Origin: Chryseobacterium tructae
Lineage (GTDB): Bacteria > Bacteroidota > Bacteroidia > Flavobacteriales > Weeksellaceae
DNA length: 64,000 nt
Direction of reading: 5' to 3'
Assembly (NCBI RefSeq): GCF_030409875.1
Contig: NZ_JAUFQR010000001.1
Span: 2,294,001 to 2,358,000, forward strand
The notes under the pieces: model-generated
Databases searched by the model: none
Seen by the model: the letters and a program-made list of their open reading frames with translations, nothing else
Told to the model about the DNA's origin: nothing
Part shown: piece by piece, positions 39,070 through 47,348 of the stretch
How positions within the stretch are numbered: position 1 is the stretch's first letter
How the letters are laid out: each line of letters starts with the position of its first letter
Program-made: the position numbers and the translations under genes

Positions 39070-39717
39070 TTAAGAAATATATGGGTTTCCTGAAACGTAG
39101 AAGTCGAAATCAATAGACAGATTCAAATCAGCTAGTTTTTTAATATTTATATCCGATAAAGATGCACCACCAATCATTCCGTTTCCATTGTGAAAATAGC
39201 CCACTACTTGAATGGTTGTTTCTGCCATTTCAGATAATTTTCTAATTCCATCAAGATCTTTCAGAAGTTCAAAAAGCAAATTATTTAATTTTCTTTCAAA
39301 TGTATCGGGTTTATCATTAAGTTCAATCATAATACAGCTAAAATCATAGCTTCCAATGTTGCGTTTTCTCTGATCACCTTTATTCCAGCTTTTGCTAATT
39401 GCTAAATGAGTCATTTCATTGAGCTCAGTATTGCTGAGGTCTTCAGAAATAGCTTTAAAATAAATCGAAATTTTAGGTTCAGTTGAAATTCCAATAATCT
39501 CCTTGTTTTTTGAATGAATATAAAAAGTAAGGTAGAAAAGCTCATCAACAATAGGAATATAAACTGCTTTCTCATTTTGATCATCAACAATATTTTCAAT
39601 GACAATATTTCCATCCTGATAAACCGGAGAATGAATTTCCAATATTTGTTCCGTTATTCCCCACTCTTTATAACTTAATTCATTTTGAATGATATTCGTA
39701 ATTTCTTGTTCTGTCAT
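39070..39717 (-). CDS. DUF4279 domain-containing protein
   Basis: The ATG at 39717 (MTEQEITNIIQNEL) is preferred to one at 39780, because a TAATATTTG promoter-like box lies just before 39780 and would leave no leader. The C-terminal half fits DUF4279: AISKSWNKGDQRKRNIGSYD, then a helical LLFELLKDLDGIRKL segment and the IDFDFYVSG end. Function unknown. It lies in the minus-strand run between nudK and the DUF2750 gene. Confidence 0.72.
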   Translation of the reverse strand: MTEQEITNIIQNELSYKEWGITEQILEIHSPVYQDGNIVIENIVDDQNEKAVYIPIVDELFYLTFYIHSKNKEIIGISTEPKISIYFKAISEDLSNTELNEMTHLAISKSWNKGDQRKRNIGSYDFSCIMIELNDKPDTFERKLNNLLFELLKDLDGIRKLSEMAETTIQVVGYFHNGNGMIGGASLSDINIKKLADLNLSIDFDFYVSGNPYIS

Positions 39718-39798
39718 ATTAAAATAGATGTTTTTCAGTGCTGCCCAAATATATAAGTTACCAGCAACATAAAAAGGCAAATATTATCTGGATCCTTT

Positions 39799-40380
39799 TT
39801 ACAAAATCCCTTTTATTCTCAAATATTGCAATAGCATAATTGTTTTAGCATCTTTAATTTCTCCCGTATCAATCATAGAAAGAGTTTCTTCAAAAGGTAA
39901 TTCCAGCACTTCAATATGTTCTCCTTCTTCCTCAAGCCCGCCACCATCGTTAATTTTCATTTCATTTGAATATTCAGCGATGAAGAAATGAAGAATCTCC
40001 GTAACAGAACCAGGAGACATATAGGCTTCAAATACCTTTTCTACTTTAGAAATTTTATAGCCTGTTTCCTCTTCTGTTTCTCTTTTGATACAATCTTCAG
40101 GATTATCATTGTCTAAAAGCCCGGCACAAGCTTCAATAAGCATTCCGGTAGCATTTCCGTTAATATAAGTAGGCAATCGGAATTGTCTGGTCAGAATAAT
40201 GGTATTGGAAGTTTTGTTATACAGCAAAATAACTGCTCCGTTGCCTCTATCATAGGCTTCTCTGCTTTGGGTTTCAGTAGTTCCGTCTTTTTTGCGGACA
40301 GTAAAAGTAACTTTGTTTAAAGTATACCAGTTATCAGATAAAACATCTGTTTTTAAAATAGTGATATTAGGATTTTGCAT
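39799..40380 (-). CDS. nudK: GDP-mannose pyrophosphatase-type NUDIX hydrolase
   Basis: The 193-residue protein carries a full Nudix box (GX5EX7REUXEEXGU) in the segment starting [20 protein letters not shown], which binds Mg2+ for pyrophosphate cleavage. Start residues [20 protein letters not shown] and [19 protein letters not shown] are typical of the NudK/ADP-ribose pyrophosphatase branch. GDP-mannose hydrolysis is the best guess; ADP-ribose is possible. Confidence 0.85.
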   Translation of the reverse strand: MQNPNITILKTDVLSDNWYTLNKVTFTVRKKDGTTETQSREAYDRGNGAVILLYNKTSNTIILTRQFRLPTYINGNATGMLIEACAGLLDNDNPEDCIKRETEEETGYKISKVEKVFEAYMSPGSVTEILHFFIAEYSNEMKINDGGGLEEEGEHIEVLELPFEETLSMIDTGEIKDAKTIMLLQYLRIKGIL

Positions 40381-40406
40381 ATTGTTGTTTGAATTCTTTT
40401 TATGAA

Positions 40407-41315
40407 TTATGGAGTCTTTAATAAATCTTTTAAGGCACCTTTCAGAGCCGGAAATTTAAATTGAAAACCAGCATCCTGAATCTTTTGTGAAGAAGCCCTT
40501 GAACCTTCCAGAATAGCACTCGCAAGTTCACCAAATAATATTTTTAAAAGAAAAGCGGGAACATTAGGCATGAATAATGGCTTCTTCAGAACCTCAGCAA
40601 TCTCTTTAGTTAAATCTGCATTGGTAGCATGTTGAGGTGAAACAGCGTTATAAGCACCGTGAAGGGTGGTGTGTTTTAGAGCGAACTCATATATAGAGCA
40701 AATGTCTTCAATATGAATCCAGGGCATATACTGTTTGCCACTTCCCAGAGCAGATCCCATTCCATATTCTATAGGCGGGAGCATTTTCTTTAAAGCACCT
40801 TCTTTTTCAGAAAGGACAACAGCCGTTCGAATTTTGACGATTCTATCAGCTAGATTTTGTTCTTTAAAATGGTCAGCAGCCCTTTCCCATAAAACAACCA
40901 CTTCACTGAGGAAATCATGTCCCGGTGGATCATTTTCCGAATATATCTTTTCTGTGGTCAGAGTTCCATAAAAGTTGATTCCTGAGGCAGAAATAAAAGA
41001 TTTTAGTTTAAGCTCTTTTTTTCTTAACGTATTTCGCAGTAAGGTAGCAGAATCCACTCTGCTGGAAATCAATTCTTTTTTTCTTTCTGCTGTCCAGCGC
41101 TTTTCTGAAATATTAGCGCCAGCCAGATGAACGATATGAGATACATTTTCAAAAGCTGACTCATCGATGGTTCCTTTTTTGAGATCCCATTCATATTCAT
41201 TGGGCTGTCTTTTTTTTCGGGTAAGAAATCTTACCTCAAATTCATTCTCGATTTTTTTAGCAAGTTCTTTTGCAATTAAGCCATTTGCTCCGGTAATCAA
41301 AACAACTTCTTTCAT
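40407..41315 (-). CDS. TIGR01777-family epimerase-like SDR protein
   Basis: The 302-residue protein starts with an NAD(P)-binding glycine motif ([17 protein letters not shown]) and has [18 protein letters not shown]. The TIGR01777 family signature [11 protein letters not shown] follows at about 110, and the C-terminal [17 protein letters not shown] is a second hallmark. It resembles YfcH. The substrate is unknown. Gene order: 26 bp after it lies nudK. Confidence 0.9.
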   Translation of the reverse strand: MKEVVLITGANGLIAKELAKKIENEFEVRFLTRKKRQPNEYEWDLKKGTIDESAFENVSHIVHLAGANISEKRWTAERKKELISSRVDSATLLRNTLRKKELKLKSFISASGINFYGTLTTEKIYSENDPPGHDFLSEVVVLWERAADHFKEQNLADRIVKIRTAVVLSEKEGALKKMLPPIEYGMGSALGSGKQYMPWIHIEDICSIYEFALKHTTLHGAYNAVSPQHATNADLTKEIAEVLKKPLFMPNVPAFLLKILFGELASAILEGSRASSQKIQDAGFQFKFPALKGALKDLLKTP

Positions 41316-41347
41316 AGTACTATATTTGAGGTGGTGTGGTTAATAGG

Positions 41348-41692
41348 TTATGCTTGGTTTTTAACGATCAAAACAAAGTCTTCTTCTAAAAGCTTATAGC
41401 CATAATCATAAATGAACTTATATTCAGATCCGTTTTTATAAACCTTTACATTGGTAAAATATTCAAAGTCAAAACCGATGCTTTCTAATTTGGATTTAGC
41501 AATCTTTGTTTTGCCATCTATATTTACCTCTACAAGGATCCTGTAGTTTTTGCGAAGCTTATTATTAATATTCCGCATCAGATTCGAAGAATCTTTATTT
41601 TGTTTATTATTGTAGGCATTTCGGCAGGCATCATTGCAGAATTTTTTATCAGACCTTCCTATGATTTTTTCGCCACATTCCAGACAATTCAT
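41348..41692 (-). CDS. Zinc-ribbon hypothetical protein
   Basis: The 114-residue protein begins with a CxxC...CxxxC metal site (CLECGEKIIGRSDKKFCNDAC), followed by a short linker and a beta-rich end (IDGKTKIAKSKLESIGFDFE, then YKFIYDYGYKLLEEDF). The role is unknown. It lies 5 bp after the HPP gene. Confidence 0.75.
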   Translation of the reverse strand: MNCLECGEKIIGRSDKKFCNDACRNAYNNKQNKDSSNLMRNINNKLRKNYRILVEVNIDGKTKIAKSKLESIGFDFEYFTNVKVYKNGSEYKFIYDYGYKLLEEDFVLIVKNQA

Positions 41693-41697
41693 AATTT

Positions 41698-42300
41698 TTA
41701 TTTTTTCACTTTGTGTCCATGAGCATGTTTTTTTCGTAACAATCTTATAAACCTGCTGTGTGAAGGATAGCTTCTGTTAGGCGTTATATTGTTGAAAAAT
41801 AAAGCCACCAGCAACAGGATAATACACCCCGAAAGAACCGGAGAGATAACATACCAATACCCTAATTCCGGAATTTTCCCGGTAGAGCTCACTGCAATCA
41901 GAGCTGTTGCTCCGCCCGGCGGATGCAGGGTTTTTGTATACTGCATTAATACAATAGAAAAAGCTACTGCTAATGGAGCAGAAAGCCATATAATATCCGG
42001 AACAATTTGATAAACAGTAACTCCCACCAACGCGGAAAGGACGTGGCCGCCAACCAGATTTCTGGGTTGAGCCAATGGACTTTGGATTGCTCCGTAAATA
42101 AGAACACTCGAGGCACCAAAAGAACCAATCAGAAATATGTTTTCAGCCTGTGCTAAAGAATGAGACTGGATATATGCAATCAGGCCAATTCCGAAAAAAG
42201 CACCTAAGAATGACCAGAAATGCTCCTTGTAATCAACCAAAGTCTCTTTATAAATTACATATTTTGAAACTCTGAACGTTCTTTTTATTGTCTTCTTCAT
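41698..42300 (-). CDS. HPP family integral membrane protein
   Basis: The 200-residue protein has about four or five transmembrane helices and the family-defining HPP motif in TKTLHPPGGATALIAV. HPP proteins have been linked to nitrite uptake in plants, but bacterial roles are not settled. It heads the minus-strand run ending at 37927. Confidence 0.9.
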   Translation of the reverse strand: MKKTIKRTFRVSKYVIYKETLVDYKEHFWSFLGAFFGIGLIAYIQSHSLAQAENIFLIGSFGASSVLIYGAIQSPLAQPRNLVGGHVLSALVGVTVYQIVPDIIWLSAPLAVAFSIVLMQYTKTLHPPGGATALIAVSSTGKIPELGYWYVISPVLSGCIILLLVALFFNNITPNRSYPSHSRFIRLLRKKHAHGHKVKK

Positions 42301-42673
42301 TGAGGTTGTCCTGCTTTATTTTAGGGTTAATTATTACAAAAAACCGGTTGGATATTTTAATAAAGCAAAGATACAGAATTATCCGTTTGTAAATGGATGG
42401 TATTAAGATGGGAGCATTTTTTAAAATCTGCAAAATTTGAATTTGTGTTTTCTTTTCAAAATCTAAATCACACGAAAGATTATTTGTAGTAAAAGAATAG
42501 TTGAATTATTTTTTATTGTCGCTAAAAAACATCAAATTTGTGTCCTCAATGGGGTGCTGCAATAGCGGCTGAGATGATACCCGGGAAATTTTTCCACACC
42601 TGATTCGGATAATGCCGACGTAGGGATTTTTTTGATTGATCATCTCATCATTTAATTTATGTAAGTTAATTTG
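42301..42673. other. Intergenic region, 373 bp, divergent control region
   Basis: This spacer between the HPP gene (minus) and pnuT (plus) contains the TPP riboswitch (42543-42630). The rest is AT-rich, with no other recognisable feature. Confidence 0.5.
42543..42630 (+). promoter_or_regulatory. TPP riboswitch (THI element)
   Basis: The conserved parts are GGGGTGCT (42551-42558), CTGAGATGATACCC (42569-42582), and ACCTGATTCGGATAATGCC followed by GACGTAGG (42598-42624). They are in order and match the thiamine pyrophosphate aptamer. The start codon of pnuT follows 44 bp later, so repression of translation or transcription by TPP is expected. Confidence 0.95.
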
Positions 42674-43267
42674 ATGCAGGAAATTTTACAACAGACAACA
42701 TGGCAGGAATGGCTTGGAGTCTTCTTTTCAGTAGTTCAGGTCTTATTGGCACGAAAAAACAATTCCAATACCTATCTTTTCGGGATTGCCGGAATTTTAC
42801 TTTCGCTATATGTCATGTTTTTCGCTAAACTCTATGCGGAATTTACCTTAAATCTCTACTATTTAGTAATGAGCATTTACGGATGGCTGTATTGGAAATT
42901 CGGGAAACGAAAAGCGGAAACTGTTATTTCTGAAACTACTCATCAGGAAAAACTGATTACCGCAGGAATTGTAATAGGAGCATTCTGTCTTTTCTGGGTT
43001 TTTCTGACAAACTTCACCGATTCTGACGTTCCGGTTTTGGATTCTCTGGTAAGTGCTTTTGCCTGGGCCGGAATGTGGTTGATGGCAAGAAGAAAAATTG
43101 AAAATTGGATTTTACTCAATATAAGCAATATTATTGCGATTCCGCTGCTGATCCATAAAGGTCTCTATTTATATTCAATGCTGACCGCTTTCTTATTCAT
43201 TGTTGCTATTTCAGGCTATCTGGAGTGGCGAAAAATCATTAAAAACAGAAAAAATGCTTTCGCATAA
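42674..43267 (+). CDS. pnuT: PnuT-type thiamine (PnuC-family) transporter
   Basis: The ATG at 42674 is taken over the TTG at 42671. The 197-residue product has about seven hydrophobic helices and the PnuC-family pattern TTWQEWLGVFFSVVQVLLAR, LVMSIYGWLYWKFG and FAWAGMWLMARRKIENWI. Placement directly behind a TPP riboswitch makes thiamine uptake the likely function rather than nicotinamide riboside. Its stop overlaps the start of the next gene by 14 bp. Confidence 0.88.
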   Translation: MQEILQQTTWQEWLGVFFSVVQVLLARKNNSNTYLFGIAGILLSLYVMFFAKLYAEFTLNLYYLVMSIYGWLYWKFGKRKAETVISETTHQEKLITAGIVIGAFCLFWVFLTNFTDSDVPVLDSLVSAFAWAGMWLMARRKIENWILLNISNIIAIPLLIHKGLYLYSMLTAFLFIVAISGYLEWRKIIKNRKNAFA

Positions 43268-44267
43268 GGAAATAAGAGAAAAAATGTACGGAGCCTCTGA
43301 AGTTCCGCAATCAATAATCAATCAGATTCATCAGGAAAGACTGCTCCAGATCTGGGTTCCTGAAATGTATGGCGGATTGGGATTTCGATTAAAAGAAGGT
43401 TTATCTGTATTGTTCGATTGGTCAAAAATAGATGGAAGTTTGGGTTGGATGCTGACTTTATGCTCAGGAGCCAATTTTTTCTCAAGAAATTTAAAACCCG
43501 AAATTGCTCAAGAACTTTTTTGCAACCCTCAAACCTGCTTCGGCGGAAGCGGAATGATTGGCGGAACGGCAGAAAAGCAAGCCGATGGAACTTTTTTAAT
43601 TTACGGACTTTGGCATTTTGCAACGGGAGCACCCCATCTAAGTCATTTTACTTTAAATGCTAAACTTACTCAAAAAGGAGAACCGTTGCTAGACAAATCG
43701 GGATCTGAAATGATAAGATCATTTGTTATTTCCAAAAATCAGGTTGAAATTATTCCAAATTGGAAATCGATGGGGATGAAAGCAACCGGAACCTACTCCT
43801 TTAAAGTTGAGAATGTGAAAATTTCGGAAGAGTATAGTTTTATTTATGATGAATTTTTTACGGATGATGTTTTAGATAAAATTCCATTTAGGATTTTTGC
43901 CGATTTAACTTTATTGGTTAATTATCTTGGGATAGCTTCTCATTTTTTAGAAGAAGCGGTTAAAATTAGACCTCATCTTGACTTGCATCTTTTTAATGAA
44001 AAAATAGAAGAAGCGATGAGAAGAGTATTTGAATTTGCCGATGAAATTGAATCTTTACTCAATGATTTTGCAACAATTTCTTTTGAAAAACAAGAGGAAA
44101 TTCACGATTATTCATCAGATGTAGTAGAAGGTTTGTCGCATCAGATTCTTGATATTTATTTTCAGTTAGGAATACAAGCAAGTCATACAGATTCTGCAGT
44201 GTATCAGGTTTTTTGTGATTATTTTACGGCAACGCAGCATTCTAATTTTAGAAAGGAAATCCAATAG
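43254..44267 (+). CDS. Acyl-CoA-dehydrogenase-like flavoprotein in the thiamine operon
   Basis: The ATG at 43254 (MLSHKEIREKMYG) overlaps the end of pnuT by 14 bp, so the two are co-translated. The 337-residue product has the acyl-CoA dehydrogenase fold: an N-terminal helical domain (PEMYGGLGFRLKEGLSVL), a beta domain with GSGMIGGTAEKQADGTFLIY and GLWHFATGAPHLSHF, then KSMGMKATGTYSF and a helical end. This resembles the flavin monooxygenase-type branch (DszC/HpaB-like). TPP control suggests action on thiamine or a breakdown product (inference). Confidence 0.8.
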   Translation: MLSHKEIREKMYGASEVPQSIINQIHQERLLQIWVPEMYGGLGFRLKEGLSVLFDWSKIDGSLGWMLTLCSGANFFSRNLKPEIAQELFCNPQTCFGGSGMIGGTAEKQADGTFLIYGLWHFATGAPHLSHFTLNAKLTQKGEPLLDKSGSEMIRSFVISKNQVEIIPNWKSMGMKATGTYSFKVENVKISEEYSFIYDEFFTDDVLDKIPFRIFADLTLLVNYLGIASHFLEEAVKIRPHLDLHLFNEKIEEAMRRVFEFADEIESLLNDFATISFEKQEEIHDYSSDVVEGLSHQILDIYFQLGIQASHTDSAVYQVFCDYFTATQHSNFRKEIQ

Positions 44268-44333
44268 CCGGATATTGTGTTGAATACGAAAAAAATATAA
44301 CCTTAGAATTCTTTTGGTTGAATAGCAAAACAA

Positions 44334-44360
44334 GAGCCCAAATCAGGCTCCTGCTTTTTT
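44334..44360 (+). terminator. Weak terminator after the thiamine operon
   Basis: GAGCC and GGCTC pair around a 7-nt loop, followed by CTGCTTTTTT, about 65 bp after the stop codon. Confidence 0.5.
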
Positions 44361-44386
44361 ATGCTAAAATTTAAATATAAAATTAA

Positions 44387-45553
44387 CTATCCTGCCACCA
44401 ATTCTTCTGTGTATACAAGACCTTCATAACAAGCATTATAAATAGCCTTTAATTCATCTAAAGAAGGAACTCTTGGGTTGAAACCTGTACATGGATCTGC
44501 AAGCGCATTCGCTGTGATATAATCAATGTTTTTATCCCAATCTTTTCTTGAAATTCCAAATTCTTTGATTGCCGATTGATTATTAACTTCTAAACGCAGC
44601 GTTTCAATGGCCTGTGCAAGATCTTCAGCGGTTTCTTTACCAATTACTCTGGCTAAATCAGGGTAGCGCTCTGTAGCTTGAGCATTATAACGGATAACAT
44701 TCGGAAGGAAAATGGCATTGGAAGCACCATGAGGAATTCCGTACAGTGCTCCAACCTGGTGAGATAAAGAGTGAACAATTCCCAACCAAGCGTTGTTGAA
44801 TGCTAAACCTGCCATAAAGGAAGCGTCATGCATATTCTGACGTGCCGTAATATTGTTTGGATTTTCTACGGCCTCTTTTAAGTTATTGAAAACAATCTCA
44901 AGACCTCCTTTTGAAAGTGCATCTGCAATATTATTATCAATGTTGGATACAAAAGCTTCCACACAGTGCGTCAATGCATCAAGACCTGTATTTGAAGTAA
45001 CGTGTGCAGGCATTGAAGCACAGATCTCTCCATCTACGATAGCAATATCCGGTGTTAATTCATAAGAAACGATTGGATATTTCACCCCTTTTTCCCTGTC
45101 TGTAATCACGGCAAGACCTGTTGTTTCAGTTCCTGTACCACTTGTAGAAGGGATAGCGATAAATTTTGCTTTATTTCTTAAAACCGGAACCGTGAAAGGC
45201 TTAATCATCGCATCGAAATCAGCATCAGGATATTCATAAAATACCCACATGATTTTTGCGGCATCAATGGCAGAACAGCCTCCTAAACCAATTACCCAAT
45301 CCGGCTCAAATGTTTTCATCATTTCAGCACCTTTCATGCAAGTTGCTGACGATGGATCTTCCTCTACACCTTCGAAAATCTGAGTTTCGATTCCTGCTTC
45401 TGTTAGGTAAGCAATCGCTTTATCAAGAGTTCCACTTTTTCTCATAGAGCTTCCTCCCGTTACGATTACCGCTTTTTTACCCTTAATATTTGCTAATTCT
45501 GAAAGGCTTCCGGCACCATGGAAAACTTCTCCTGCAATAAATAATTTGCTCAT
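44387..45553 (-). CDS. Iron-containing alcohol dehydrogenase
   Basis: The 388-residue protein belongs to the group III Fe-ADH family. It has the NAD site region GLGGCSAIDAAKI, GTGTETTGLAV, and metal ligands within SNTGLDALTHCVEAF and GIVHSLSHQVGALYGIPHGA (one Asp and three His). Members reduce aldehydes or oxidise alcohols such as lactaldehyde or butanol. The substrate is open. The AraC regulator upstream on the same strand may control it. Confidence 0.92.
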   Translation of the reverse strand: MSKLFIAGEVFHGAGSLSELANIKGKKAVIVTGGSSMRKSGTLDKAIAYLTEAGIETQIFEGVEEDPSSATCMKGAEMMKTFEPDWVIGLGGCSAIDAAKIMWVFYEYPDADFDAMIKPFTVPVLRNKAKFIAIPSTSGTGTETTGLAVITDREKGVKYPIVSYELTPDIAIVDGEICASMPAHVTSNTGLDALTHCVEAFVSNIDNNIADALSKGGLEIVFNNLKEAVENPNNITARQNMHDASFMAGLAFNNAWLGIVHSLSHQVGALYGIPHGASNAIFLPNVIRYNAQATERYPDLARVIGKETAEDLAQAIETLRLEVNNQSAIKEFGISRKDWDKNIDYITANALADPCTGFNPRVPSLDELKAIYNACYEGLVYTEELVAG

Positions 45554-45620
45554 TTTTTTTGTTTGATTTTAATGAGACAAAATTAGATAAGCCCAAACGG
45601 ATGGTGTTATACAAACAAGA

Positions 45621-46496
45621 TTATGTGTTATACATTTGCGCCAATTCCTGTTGTAGAGCAGTAGGCGTTTCCTTCAATTTAGACTTTACAAATTTGTTGA
45701 GAGCAGAAGGAGAATTGAAACCGAGATCAAAGGCAATTTCTTTATGAGAAAGGTCTGAAAACATCAATTGTCGTTTAATCTCTATTAAAATTCGGTTATG
45801 AATAGTCTGAATAGCCGTTTCCCCGCAATGTTTTTTAGTAATTGAATTTAATTTTTTTGTCGTAATGGATAGTTCATCAGCATAATACTGAACTGTTCTG
45901 TATTGTTTGTAATGTTCGTTCAATAATTTTTTAAAACGAACATAAATAGGTTTGTCAGTTGTTTCTTTATGAAGAATAGGATGCAATCCGTGAACAGATT
46001 CAATTAAGCCTAACAGAAAAATTTTGATATGAAACCTCGTCTGTTCCTTTTTGATAAGGCTTGGATATTGATAAATTCCCTGGATAATAGAGATTGTATA
46101 TAAACTTTGCTGAAAGTCTTCTGAAGATAAAATGGTACAATGAAGCTGTGTGGAAAGATTTACATTATAAGTACTCAGTTCATTTTTCAAAATATCTGAA
46201 CAGAATAATACCTCTTCAAACAGAATTATTTTTCCTTTCAAATCATTACTTATATCAGAAATAAAATGCACCTGCTCCGGAAATACTACAGAAATTTTTC
46301 CTGGTTTCAAAGAATGAACCTTATCCTCAATATGCAGCTGTAAAGTCCCGTTTTCAATAACAATAATAAAAAAATGATCTTTCTTGTGTGGCTTATCATA
46401 CTCTTGTAAATAGTCACTTGTTAAATCAAAAACCCGAAAAGAAAGATTTTTATCCTCTTCCTTTTGAATATTCTTTTTAATTTCTAACGTCCTCAT
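45621..46496 (-). CDS. AraC family transcriptional regulator
   Basis: The 291-residue protein has an N-terminal cupin-like sensor (about 25-110; FIIVIENGTLQLHIEDKVHS) and a C-terminal AraC HTH pair (VQYYADELSITTKKLNSITK, then DLSHKEIAFDLGFNSPSALNKF). It lies 67 bp upstream of the iron alcohol dehydrogenase on the same strand and is the natural candidate for its regulator (inference). Confidence 0.9.
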   Translation of the reverse strand: MRTLEIKKNIQKEEDKNLSFRVFDLTSDYLQEYDKPHKKDHFFIIVIENGTLQLHIEDKVHSLKPGKISVVFPEQVHFISDISNDLKGKIILFEEVLFCSDILKNELSTYNVNLSTQLHCTILSSEDFQQSLYTISIIQGIYQYPSLIKKEQTRFHIKIFLLGLIESVHGLHPILHKETTDKPIYVRFKKLLNEHYKQYRTVQYYADELSITTKKLNSITKKHCGETAIQTIHNRILIEIKRQLMFSDLSHKEIAFDLGFNSPSALNKFVKSKLKETPTALQQELAQMYNT

Positions 46497-46855
46497 ATAT
46501 TCATTTCTTTATAATCAAAAATCATCATTGCTTCTTTTTAGTAAGAAACAGAAAGCAAAATTAATTTAAATCTTAATAAAATAGCCACTAATGCACGAAT
46601 AAAAAGGATTCGTGCATTAGTGGCTAACTCTTATATAAATTTTTGTTTTTCAAATTATATCAACATTTTTTGCTCTAAAAAACAATTTCTATAACTTTTT
46701 TTTAGTTTTGTCTATCCGACCGCAAACGACTACAAACGAATTTAAATAGTTTATAACCGACTGGCTTTTGGTGAGATCGCAACCTTTGCAACAGAGATTT
46801 GAGAAAACAGTGAACGTCTCTTATCTGAAATATTAATCATTAAAATCTAAAAGTT
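46497..46855. other. Intergenic region, 359 bp, native upstream of ssb
   Basis: It contains a perfect 19-bp palindrome (46582-46626), AT-rich spacer and then the start of the left 304-bp ssb repeat (46713) with its leader. No other gene seen. Confidence 0.55.
46582..46626. repeat. Perfect 19-bp inverted repeat TAGCCACTAATGCACGAAT
   Basis: The arms at 46582-46600 and 46608-46626 are exact complements around a 7-nt loop. The sequence is of the same type as the inverted ends at 16099-16252 (CTACGAATGCACTAAT). It is not followed by a T run, so it is not an obvious terminator. Confidence 0.75.
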
Positions 46856-47016
46856 ATGTCACTAAGAAACAAAGTAACATTAATTGGTTACACAGGTAAA
46901 GAAGTTGAAATGGTAAACTTCGAAAACGGAAATGTAAAAGCAAGTGTATCTTTAGCTACCAGCAATCATTACACCAATGCTAAAGGCGAAAAGGTAGAAG
47001 AAACACAATGGCACAA
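46713..47016 (+). repeat. 304-bp direct repeat, left copy (ssb leader and 5' end)
   Basis: This copy is 304 bp and matches 50243-50546 with five differences, at 46723, 46964, 46987, 46993 and 46996. It contains the leader (ATCCGACCG...TTTAAATAGTTTATAACC) and the first 161 bases of ssb. The two copies bound the 3.5-kb dynamin-like GTPase insertion. Confidence 0.92.
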
Positions 47017-47026
47017 TTTATCATAA
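46856..47026 (+). pseudogene. Truncated ssb copy (first 53 codons)
   Basis: The frame starts like ssb at 50386 (MSLRNKVTLIGYTGKEVEMV) and matches it through TQWHN (residue 54), apart from one Asn-for-Asp change, before it runs into insertion sequence and stops at 47024. The 56-residue product lacks most of the OB fold. The left leader is intact, so it is probably still transcribed. It is a by-product of the insertion. Confidence 0.9.
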
Positions 47027-47348
47027 GTTAATACTTATCAAAATTAATCAAATATTTATAATGTAATCATATGATTTACAGATGTGATTAGGTTAATATT
47101 GTTTTGATTAATTTAAAATCTTACACAAAACGCAAAGTTTATAACTTTAAATAAACACAGACCCACTGTAATGGCGGGGGGTTGTCTGATTAAACTAATA
47201 GCTGATGAAATCTATGCATGAACGGGTATGCTTGCTAATAAGCATACCCAATTGTACAAAAAATACTTGTTTCCAAATGATTACTGACAGAATATTTTAG
47301 AATTGCTCAAAAACTTTCTTTTTAAATATCTGTGAAATCAGAATACCC
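47027..47348. other. Left flank of the insertion, 322 bp, non-coding
   Basis: AT-rich stretch downstream of the truncated ssb. It contains a perfect 10-bp hairpin (47224-47249), a GGCGGGGGG run (47173-47181) and no gene. No integrase or inverted ends were seen. Confidence 0.5.
47224..47249. repeat. 10-bp hairpin inside the insertion
   Basis: GGGTATGCTT and AAGCATACCC pair around GCTAAT, 100 bp past the end of the GTPase gene. There is no T run on either side, so it may be a structural or binding element rather than a terminator. Confidence 0.5.

Noticed and set aside
43200..43253. Upstream start for the acyl-CoA-dehydrogenase-like protein
   Set aside because: These codons are inside pnuT in another frame. 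The ATG at 43254 gives the family-like start.
47224..47249. Terminator of the dynamin-like GTPase gene
   Set aside because: The stem is good but lies 100 bp past the stop and has no T run, so it is listed as a hairpin only.
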